The notes under the pieces were generated by a model that was not told where the DNA came from, did no database searches, and saw nothing but the letters and a program-made list of their open reading frames with translations. 16,346 nucleotides of DNA from SIO4C1 sp039820425 (GTDB taxonomy: Bacteria; Cyanobacteriota; Cyanobacteriia; Phormidesmidales; Phormidesmidaceae): the NCBI GenBank assembly GCA_039820425.1, contig JBCBQD010000121.1:1-16346 (forward strand). The letters are read 5' to 3'. Of the stretch, positions 7,220-12,955 are shown one piece after another (position 1 is the stretch's first letter; each line of letters begins with the position of its first letter). The position numbers were made by a program, and so were the translations under genes.

Positions 7220-7262
7220 ACCCGCGCAGCGCACTCACCCACTCACCCGCGCAGCGCACTCA
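7220..7262. repeat. 18-bp direct repeat, 25-bp period
   Basis: ACCCGCGCAGCGCACTCA occurs at 7220-7237 and again at 7245-7262, joined by CCCACTC, which itself extends the CACTC periodicity. It lies 20 bases after the stop of the first Uma2 gene and before the Uma2 remnant. It is a local tandem duplication of unknown role. Confidence 0.85.
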
Positions 7263-7301
7263 AAAAAGTCCACCTTTAAGTCGTCGGCAGTATATGAGCC
7301 G

Positions 7302-7506
7302 ATGGCAGAGTCACCTACAGGTATTTGGTTAGCGTCGGTTGGGCTAGGCTCACGCTTTGGGAAGGCGAGTTTGAGACGGTGCCGGGTACCTGTTTGAGGT
7401 GGGGCGATGAGACTGGCAAGGTTATCTGACTGGGGCAGAGCGGGCTGAGGTATTGGCGGCGCGGCTCAGGGCGGCGGGGATTGACCCTGATGAGTTGGAG
7501 GGGTGA
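7302..7506 (+). pseudogene. Frameshifted C-terminal remnant of a Uma2 family gene
   Basis: Three reading frames in succession each give part of a typical Uma2 C-terminus: GIWLASVGLG (7320-7349), then LTLWEGEFETVPGTCLRWGDETGK (7349-7420, described here only as a motif block), then YLTGAERAEVLAARLRAAGI and DPDEL to TGA 7504-7506. The pieces fit the usual order of glycine/tryptophan block, LRWCD-like block and LTGAERAE coiled tail of this family, so at least two small indels have broken the gene; the N-terminal two thirds are missing. The tail LRAAGIDPDEL parallels LRAQGIEPD at the end of the second intact Uma2 gene. Between this remnant and the HNH gene (7507-7695) no intact gene is seen; that stretch holds a possible minus-strand coding remnant and the left 29-bp repeat. 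Confidence 0.72.
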
Positions 7507-7660
7507 TGGGGTTATTAGGGAGTGCCTTTAAATCGGCTGCTTGAGTGAGCCCCATCCAACTTTGTCAACACAACTAATCCGGATCACTGTCGTTGGGGTT
7601 CCCGCCATCTTTAGTGTGCTCGACGACCAGGCTAAGGATAATTGCAGAATCAGTCAGCGC

Positions 7661-7689
7661 GATCGCACTCTCCCTCAGTCGGTGCGATC
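7661..7689. repeat. 29-bp direct repeat, left copy (frames the HNH cassette)
   Basis: Identical over 29 bases to 8405-8433. Its ends are inverted repeats, GATCGCAC and GTGCGATC, separated by 13 bases beginning TCTCCCTCAG, so each copy can form an 8-bp hairpin. The left end overlaps a HIP1 octamer (7659-7666). It lies 6 bases beyond the HNH stop codon. Confidence 0.9.
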
Positions 7690-7695
7690 TCAAAA

Positions 7696-8109
7696 TCACG
7701 GCGGTGGATGCCGTCCAATCAATTCCTCTTCTGCCCGAATCGCCAGCATAATCGCACGATTCAAATCCAACGCTTCAATAGTGGCACGCCCTATCGCGGT
7801 CAGACCTATAACTTGATTTTCATCCCAGCGAAAATGCTCTTTCCATACTTGCTGACGTGGATTGAAAATTAGGACCACTTCTTGGGTTTCCGGATCAGTT
7901 ACTCCCTGACGTGCTCCCTTACGCAAAGAGCAAGACACACAAGCCAGTGCCAAATTATCAGCGATAGTTTGACCTCCTGCTATGACAGGAATGATGTGAT
8001 CAATATGAAAAGTGGCAACTTGCCCTGCTTGGGATATTCCACAATACTCGCACCGATTTTCGGCTCTCCGAATTACAAATCGTCTGAGAGCAGCTGGAAT
8101 GGTCGCCAT
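7696..8109 (-). CDS. HNH endonuclease family protein
   Basis: A 137-residue compact HNH-type protein. The metal/zinc framework is complete: C20 and C23 in NRCEYC, the catalytic H35-I-D37-H38 in ATFHIDHIIP, N52 in ADNLALAC, and C57 and C60 in CVSCSLRK. The C-terminal half (VLIFNPRQQVWKEHFRW, GLTAIGRATIEALDLNR, IRAEEELIGRHPPP) is characteristic of a large cyanobacterial HNH group that stands alone, without methylase or reverse transcriptase. It may be a nuclease of a small mobile or selfish unit, but function is unproven. The ATG at 8109 abuts the stop of the preceding small gene with no spacing, so the two are almost surely co-translated. Both genes sit between identical 29-bp direct repeats, an arrangement that suggests movement as a unit. 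Confidence 0.9.
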   Translation of the reverse strand: MATIPAALRRFVIRRAENRCEYCGISQAGQVATFHIDHIIPVIAGGQTIADNLALACVSCSLRKGARQGVTDPETQEVVLIFNPRQQVWKEHFRWDENQVIGLTAIGRATIEALDLNRAIMLAIRAEEELIGRHPPP

Positions 8110-8319
8110 TTACGCCTGCTTGATGACACGGTGCGATCTCAAACGCAGTAAAGACAAAAACTCTGCCACCTCAACTAACCCTTCCGCTTCCTGGCGTTCC
8201 GTCTGGGATAGGACATTGCCCTCATCTTGATGGTCCAGCAAAAACTGAAGCCGCGCTTGCACAGCTTGAGGTAGTTGAAATTGAGTTAGCTCAACGGGAA
8301 TTTCAATAACTTCGAGCAT
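8110..8319 (-). CDS. Small conserved-type protein paired with HNH endonuclease
   Basis: A 69-residue acidic, leucine-rich, largely helical protein: MLEVIEIPVELTQFQLPQAV, then QARLQFLLDHQDEGNVLSQT, then ERQEAEGLVEVAEFLSLLRL. I recall similar short proteins encoded directly upstream of this HNH type in cyanobacteria, and the form (short beta start, helix, basic end LRLRSHRVIKQA) resembles antitoxin-like or accessory proteins, but no function is known. ATG 8319 was chosen because the upstream in-frame sequence is not protein-like and the family usually starts with this short strand. The stop TAA (8110-8112) directly abuts the HNH ATG. Whether it binds DNA or the nuclease cannot be said from sequence. 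Confidence 0.7.
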   Translation of the reverse strand: MLEVIEIPVELTQFQLPQAVQARLQFLLDHQDEGNVLSQTERQEAEGLVEVAEFLSLLRLRSHRVIKQA

Positions 8320-8404
8320 ATAGCAGTAGACGTGATTGGTAACGCTGTCTGTAGCTACCAGTGTAAAGGCAATCTCTAGTTTGAAGGCACTTCTTAGCCA
8401 GTGA

Positions 8405-8433
8405 GATCGCACTCTCCCTCAGTCGGTGCGATC
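8405..8433. repeat. 29-bp direct repeat, right copy (frames the HNH cassette)
   Basis: Second perfect copy of the repeat at 7661-7689, in the same orientation, followed within 20 bases by another HIP1-containing CAGTGCGATCGCA (8444-8456). A 15-base part of the left copy and its flank, CGGTGCGATCTCAAA, also occurs at 8129-8143 inside the end of the small gene. Confidence 0.9.
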
Positions 8434-8527
8434 GCAATACAATCAGTGCGATCGCAAAAACCTCACCCTTCCTGTCAGCTATTTCTGACCCTGCTAAGCT
8501 AAAAGCAGCGTGGCAGAGGGCTACCCC

Positions 8528-9211
8528 ATGGCTCAGGCGACTGACTTACAACAAGCTTTTCTCGAAGACGGTGAAGACATCCGCCCGCCTGCCGGTGAAC
8601 TGTGGAGTGACGAACCCCCCTTGGAATCAGACCTGCATCGCGAACAGATCGATTTGCTGATACAGCTGCTCAAGTGGTGGTGGCGCGACCAAGATAATGT
8701 CTACGTGTCCGGTAACCTCACGGTTTATTACGACGCCCAGCAAATTACCACCCGTAATTTCAGAGGTCCCGATTTTTTCGTTGTCAAAGACACCGATAAA
8801 AAAGATCGCAAAAGCTGGGTCGTATGGCGAGAGGGGGGGCGGTACCCTGACTTTATTCTCGAAATTTTGTCTGACTCGACGGCCCAAGTCGATCGGGTAA
8901 CCAAAAAAGCGCTATATCAAGATACCTTTCGGACGCCAGAGTATTTTTGGTTTGACCCCGCTACGCTTGAGTTAAAGGGCTTCAGCTTGATTCGAGGTCT
9001 TTATCAGCCCATCGAAGCGATTGACAATCAGTGTTGGAGTGAGGAGTTAGGTTTATACATCGGGCTGCATAATAATAAACTTCGATTTTTTACCCCTGAA
9101 GGCGAGTTGATCCCCTCTGCTGAAGAACGCGCAACCCAGGCAGAACAGCAGCTAACGCAATTAAAAGCCCAGCTGAGGGCTCAGGGGATTGAGCCTGATA
9201 TCGAGGCTTGA
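8528..9211 (+). CDS. Uma2 family (DUF820) putative endonuclease, second intact copy
   Basis: A 227-residue Uma2 protein of a different subgroup from the one at 6602-7198. It has the long N-terminal lead DIRPPAGELWSDEPPLESDL, the PD of FRGPDFFVVKD (81-82), WREGGRYPDFILEILSDSTA with E112 as the likely metal-binding acid, and VDRVTKKALYQ with paired lysines. The Uma2 core is followed by RFFTPEGELIPSAEERATQA and a short coiled-coil tail AEQQLTQLKAQLRAQGIEPD. ATG 8528 is preferred to GTG 8510 because GAGGG stands seven bases before it. Nuclease activity is a family-level prediction only. It starts about 95 bases beyond the right 29-bp repeat. Confidence 0.88.
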   Translation: MAQATDLQQAFLEDGEDIRPPAGELWSDEPPLESDLHREQIDLLIQLLKWWWRDQDNVYVSGNLTVYYDAQQITTRNFRGPDFFVVKDTDKKDRKSWVVWREGGRYPDFILEILSDSTAQVDRVTKKALYQDTFRTPEYFWFDPATLELKGFSLIRGLYQPIEAIDNQCWSEELGLYIGLHNNKLRFFTPEGELIPSAEERATQAEQQLTQLKAQLRAQGIEPDIEA

Positions 9212-9265
9212 GGAAAGAGGCTTGAGGATTGCGGAATGCCGCCGTCGCCTGTTGAAGCAATCCCC

Positions 9266-9502
9266 ATGAAACATGGAATTTTAAGAGTCAGCGAGACCGC
9301 CACCTCAGAAATCGAAGCGGCCAGGGCGTTTGTCATCGTCAACGTCACCAGCCAGAAGGTCGCCTTTGGTAATGCCGCCCTCACCGCGTCAGAGGTCGAG
9401 ATTGGCACCCAGTTCAAAAGCAAAAAGAAAATCTCCGCCACCTGCACGGTTGAGTTTTTCGTTCAAAACAGCAATAACCCAGAGCCTGATCAGATCGCAT
9501 GA
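9266..9502 (+). CDS. Small unknown protein overlapping the next gene
   Basis: A 78-residue ORF starting at ATG 9266: MKHGILRVSETATSEIEAAR, AFVIVNVTSQKVAFGNAALT, then ASEVEIGTQFKSKKKISATC and TVEFFVQNSNNPEPDQIA. The alternation of the first half suggests beta strands and is faintly like the start of SIMPL/DUF541 domains, with the second half possibly shortened, but this is not a secure match. Support for coding is the ATGA overlap (9499-9502) with the following phosphatase-fold gene, which implies translational coupling. No signal peptide or membrane segment is seen. It may be a shortened remnant. Confidence 0.5.
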   Translation: MKHGILRVSETATSEIEAARAFVIVNVTSQKVAFGNAALTASEVEIGTQFKSKKKISATCTVEFFVQNSNNPEPDQIA

Positions 9503-10515
9503 AGGGGATTTACCGGGTTCTGATTAGCTTAATTTTTGTCCTTGCGGGTGGGGCTACCCTTGCCACCCTGTTGGGTCTAGCCGGTTCCCTGTGGTGGCGG
9601 TTTGAGTTACTTGATCATCCGCGTTTGCAATATGTTTTGATATTGTTGATTGCGATAGGGATTGGGTTAGGTCTGCGTCGGCGCTGGTATCTGATTTGGC
9701 TATGCCCACTGGCAATTAATTTGGCCCTGGTGTTACCCCTGTTTTTCCCCCCCTTATTTTTACCACCCCTATTTTTACAGTGGCCCGACTTGCCTGTGTT
9801 ATCTAAAGCGCCGTTCCAAGGCGCTGCGACGATTCGGTTGCTCCATGCCAACATCGACCACACCAAGTCAAATGTGGATCAGGCCATTCAGGCTCTTGAC
9901 TCGCAAGCGGCGGATATTTTACTCCTGCAAGAAGTCACGCCCGATAATCTGCAACAGCTCACGACACAGTTGCAACATTATCAGCTACTACGCGCCCACC
10001 CCCAAGACAACTCCCAGGGCAGTGCCATATTTCTGCCGGTCTCACCCCGTCAACCCTTGACGGTCAAAGATACCCAACTTTTACACCTGCCAGAAAGATC
10101 CACCCGTCCGCTCTTGGCCGCGACGCTGGCCCTTGGCGATACTGAGTTTACGGTGCTGAGTTTGCATATCACCCGCCCCTTCCACCCTGGACCGTCTCGA
10201 TTTCAGCAGATAGAGTTTGAGGCTGTGGCTGACTGGAGTCGTCAGCATGCCCAACAGCGGCTGATTGTGATTGGCGATTTTAACACCACCCCCTGGTCGA
10301 GCCGATTTCGCACCCTGCTCAAGCACAGTGGTCTGAGCAATTCTCAAGATGGGTGGGGCTGGCAAACCACCTGGCCTGCCAATTTGGCCTGGCCGTTTCA
10401 AATTGCTATCGATCACTGCTTACATAGCCCTGCGATTAAAACCCAGACTCGCACCATTGGTCCGAGTACGGGCTCAGATCATCGCCCGTTATGGGTTGAG
10501 TTAAAAATGGCATAG
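9499..10515 (+). CDS. Membrane-anchored endonuclease/exonuclease/phosphatase (EEP) family protein
   Basis: A 338-residue protein. The first 90 or so residues carry three hydrophobic segments (VLISLIFVLAGGATLATLLG; YVLILLIAIGIGLGL; LAINLALVLPLFFPPLFLPP), then comes an EEP domain starting at ATIRLLHANID. The metal and catalytic residues are in place: E145 in DILLLQEV, D260 and N262 in VIGDFNTTPW, D327-H328 in GSDHRPLWVEL. EEP enzymes cleave phosphodiester or phosphomonoester bonds in nucleic acids, lipids or inositol phosphates; with this membrane lead the domain likely faces the periplasm, as in YafD-like proteins. The substrate is unknown. The start overlaps the preceding small ORF by four bases. 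A run of C and T at 9740-9775 encodes the third membrane segment. Confidence 0.86.
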   Translation: MKGIYRVLISLIFVLAGGATLATLLGLAGSLWWRFELLDHPRLQYVLILLIAIGIGLGLRRRWYLIWLCPLAINLALVLPLFFPPLFLPPLFLQWPDLPVLSKAPFQGAATIRLLHANIDHTKSNVDQAIQALDSQAADILLLQEVTPDNLQQLTTQLQHYQLLRAHPQDNSQGSAIFLPVSPRQPLTVKDTQLLHLPERSTRPLLAATLALGDTEFTVLSLHITRPFHPGPSRFQQIEFEAVADWSRQHAQQRLIVIGDFNTTPWSSRFRTLLKHSGLSNSQDGWGWQTTWPANLAWPFQIAIDHCLHSPAIKTQTRTIGPSTGSDHRPLWVELKMA

Positions 10516-10697
10516 TGTTCTGAATGTATTTGTCTCAACCGAGAACTACTATAGGGTGGTCCCCACTTTGCACCCATCTCCATTTAGGATTAAAGAAAGG
10601 CTGAGAATACCGGCCCATAAACTGTCCCTATCGAGAGACGACAGTGACCTTCCTATGGGAGGATTGCCCTTTAATCTGTATTTGGTGTGAGAAAGCT

Positions 10698-11468
10698 ATG
10701 AGACGGCGGCAACTGCTGAAATATGCCAGCGCATCGTTTGTGAGTACGTTAGGGTTGGGAATTGCCTCCACCTGGCAGTCGGTGCAGGCCCAGTCAGGCC
10801 CTTTGACGATCAAATCCTTGGGGCACACGTGTTTCTTATTTACCGGCAGCGGTCGTCGTGTGTTGACGAATCCATTTCGACCGATTGGCTGCACCGAGGG
10901 CTATCGCGAACCCACCGTGGCGGCTGATTTGGTTCTATTGAGCAGTCGCCTGTTTGATGAGGGCTACACCGATGGGGCCTATCAAAATACCCAAACCTTG
11001 GATGAGCCTGGGGTGTATGAAGTAAGCGGCGTCACCTTTCAAGGCATTGGTATGCCCCATGACCGCGAAGGGGGCCGTCGCTTTGGCACCAATACGGCCT
11101 GGCAGTGGACCCACTCAGGCATCAAGGTGGTACATCTGGGTGGCGCGGCGGCGGAGATTTCCCTCGAAGATAAAATCTTGATCGGGCGACCTGATGTGCT
11201 GCTGTTACCTGTGGGCGGTGGCCCCAAAGCCTATACGCCTGAGGATGCGGTGGCCACAGTCAGCAATTTGCAACCTAAGGTAGTGATCCCAACTCAATAT
11301 CGTACCCAGGCCGCTGATGACGAGGCTTGCGACATCGTCGCCCTTGATCAGTTTCTCTCGCTGATGTCAAGCACACCGGTCAATCGCAGCGGCGATACGA
11401 TTAGCTTGCAGCCGTCTAGTCTACCGAGCAGCGGAATGCGGATTGAGGTGTTAAGCTATCCCTTCTAG
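10698..11468 (+). CDS. Tat-exported MBL-fold protein with degenerate metal site
   Basis: A 256-residue metallo-beta-lactamase-fold protein related to the UlaG-like group. The N-terminus MRRRQLLKYASASFVSTLGL followed by a VQAQ cleavage-like site looks like a Tat signal peptide with the twin arginines before QLLK, which fixes the start at ATG 10698. Fold marks are GHTCFLF (H43), DVLLLPVGGGP and the helix EDAVATVSNLQPKVVIP. However, the position normally occupied by HxHxDH reads SSRLFDEG (82-89) and the usual PMHY end motif reads PTQY (Q200), so most zinc ligands are missing; H121 and H146 remain. The protein may bind rather than hydrolyse. pepP starts 22 bases downstream, so co-transcription is likely. 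The 182-base gap before it holds no clear promoter. Confidence 0.8.
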   Translation: MRRRQLLKYASASFVSTLGLGIASTWQSVQAQSGPLTIKSLGHTCFLFTGSGRRVLTNPFRPIGCTEGYREPTVAADLVLLSSRLFDEGYTDGAYQNTQTLDEPGVYEVSGVTFQGIGMPHDREGGRRFGTNTAWQWTHSGIKVVHLGGAAAEISLEDKILIGRPDVLLLPVGGGPKAYTPEDAVATVSNLQPKVVIPTQYRTQAADDEACDIVALDQFLSLMSSTPVNRSGDTISLQPSSLPSSGMRIEVLSYPF

Positions 11469-11490
11469 AGAATGCAACCCTACAAACGTT

Positions 11491-12801
11491 ATGCAATCTG
11501 AATATCGTCAGCGTCGGCAGGCTGTGATGGAGGCCATTGGGCAAGGCACCGCGATCTTTTGCAGTGCCCCTCTGGCGGTGATGCACAATGATGTGGAGCA
11601 TCCCTTTCGCCAGGAAAGCGATTTTTTCTATCTGACGGGCTTTAATGAGCCAGCAGCGGTGGCGGTGCTGGCCCCCCACCATGAGGAGCACCGATTTGTG
11701 CTGTTTGTGCAGCCCAAAGATAAGGAAAAGGAAACCTGGTCGGGTTATCGGGTAGGGGTGGATGCGGCGAAGGAACGCTACGGTGCCGACGAGGTGTATC
11801 CGATTGCGGAGCTGGACGAAAAGCTTACTCAATATATCGAGAAAGCCGACCGACTTTACTATCACTTTGGTCGCGATCGCACCTTCAACGACAAAATCAT
11901 CCAGCTATGGCAAACGCTAATTGCCACCTATGCCAAGCGGGGCACTGGCCCAATCGCGATCGAAGACGCCAGGCTGCTGCTGCAGACCTTTCGGCGCATT
12001 AAGAGCCCTGCCGAGTTAGAAAAAATCCGTAAAGCCATTGCGATTACGGTCAAAGCCCATAACCATGCCCGTGAGCTGGCCCAACCCGGTCGCTATGAAT
12101 ATGAGTTACAGGCTGCCATGGAGCATATCTTTCGCTTGGAGGGGGGGATTGGGCCTGCCTACCCATCGATCGTGGCCTCCGGAGCCAACGCCTGCATTTT
12201 GCACTACATCGAAAACACCCGGCAGATGCAAGACAACGACCTGCTGCTGATTGACGCGGGCTGTGCCTACGACTATTACAACGCCGATATTACTCGCACC
12301 TTCCCCGTGGGGGGCAAATTTACGGCTGAGCAGCGGATTCTCTATGAGCTGGTCTTAGAGGCACAGCTTAAAGCGATTGAAGCCGTGCAACCCGGACGCC
12401 CGTTTAACGAATTTCACGATGCGGCAACCCGGACCATTACCGAAGGGCTGGTCGAGTTGGGTCTGTTGGTGGGAGAGGTGGATAAGCTCATCGAAGAGAA
12501 GACTCACAAGGCTTTCTTCATGCACGGCACCGGGCACTTTTTGGGCTTAGATGTCCACGACAGTGGTATTTTGAGAAACCCCGACAAAACCTGGAAACCG
12601 TTTGCCTCCAGCAATGTGGTGACCGTCGAGCCGGGAATTTATATCTCTCCTCACTATGAACCTGCAGAGGGCCAGCCTGTGGTGGATGAACGTTGGCTGG
12701 GCATCGGGATTCGTATCGAAGACGACGTGCTAGTGACTGAAACCGGGCATGAAATTTTGACCGCAGGGGTGCCCAAATCCCTCGAAGCCATGGAAGCTTA
12801 G
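11491..12801 (+). CDS. pepP: Xaa-Pro aminopeptidase (aminopeptidase P)
   Basis: A 436-residue M24B peptidase that releases N-terminal residues preceding proline. It has the N-terminal aminopeptidase P domain (MQSEYRQRRQAVMEAIGQGT; DFFYLTGFNEPAAVAVL) and the pita-bread catalytic domain. The five dinuclear metal ligands are visible: D in LLIDAGCAYD, D in YNADITRTF, H in MHGTGHFLGLDVHD, E in VVTVEPGIYI and E in GIGIRIEDDVLVT. Length equals that of E. coli PepP (about 440). It is cytoplasmic, with no signal peptide. It follows the MBL-fold gene by 22 bases; amiC begins 150 bases later under a promoter of its own. Confidence 0.95.
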   Translation: MQSEYRQRRQAVMEAIGQGTAIFCSAPLAVMHNDVEHPFRQESDFFYLTGFNEPAAVAVLAPHHEEHRFVLFVQPKDKEKETWSGYRVGVDAAKERYGADEVYPIAELDEKLTQYIEKADRLYYHFGRDRTFNDKIIQLWQTLIATYAKRGTGPIAIEDARLLLQTFRRIKSPAELEKIRKAIAITVKAHNHARELAQPGRYEYELQAAMEHIFRLEGGIGPAYPSIVASGANACILHYIENTRQMQDNDLLLIDAGCAYDYYNADITRTFPVGGKFTAEQRILYELVLEAQLKAIEAVQPGRPFNEFHDAATRTITEGLVELGLLVGEVDKLIEEKTHKAFFMHGTGHFLGLDVHDSGILRNPDKTWKPFASSNVVTVEPGIYISPHYEPAEGQPVVDERWLGIGIRIEDDVLVTETGHEILTAGVPKSLEAMEA

Positions 12802-12810
12802 GAAAATTTC

Positions 12811-12850
12811 TTTTCAACTTACTTGAAAAAAGTACATGAAAACTTATAAT
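12811..12850 (+). promoter_or_regulatory. amiC promoter with overlapping dyad
   Basis: TTGAAA (12823-12828), 16-base spacer, perfect TATAAT (12845-12850): a near-consensus sigma-70-type promoter whose start would be near 12857. The -35 hexamer lies inside the right arm of a dyad TTTTCAA-CTTAC-TTGAAAA (12811-12829), a position suited to a repressor. The predicted leader of about 95 bases holds a CCCC-AAAAA-GGGG hairpin (12868-12880) and a short upstream ORF. Confidence 0.75.
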
Positions 12851-12886
12851 GCCCCCTAGCTTAACAACCCCAAAAAGGGGAAACTC

Positions 12887-12955
12887 ATGAGCCTTACGGG
12901 GGCCTATCACCCTTTAAGTTGCGCATTTTGCTGCGGAGAGAAAATTAACCTGTGA
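12887..12955 (+). CDS. 22-codon upstream ORF (leader peptide) of amiC
   Basis: ATG 12887 is preceded by AGGGG six bases upstream, a good ribosome-binding site, and opens a 22-codon frame beginning MSLTGAYHPL and ending in a cysteine-rich SCAFCCGEKINL. Its TGA (12953-12955) overlaps the amiC GTG (12952-12954) as GTGA, the classic geometry of translational coupling. It lies within the predicted amiC transcript, directly after the leader hairpin whose 3' arm GGGG is part of its ribosome-binding site. A function as a leader peptide controlling amiC is inference; such a short frame can also arise by chance. Confidence 0.5.
   Translation: MSLTGAYHPLSCAFCCGEKINL

Noticed and set aside
8320..8412. 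N-terminal extension of the 69-aa small protein by 31 residues.
   Set aside because: The extension starts inside the 29-bp repeat, is not protein-like, and the conserved-looking part begins at ATG 8319.
6602..9211. Cluster of Uma2 and HNH nucleases as a defence island.
   Set aside because: Uma2 genes are very numerous in cyanobacteria without known defence roles, and no restriction, toxin-effector, helicase or integrase gene accompanies them.
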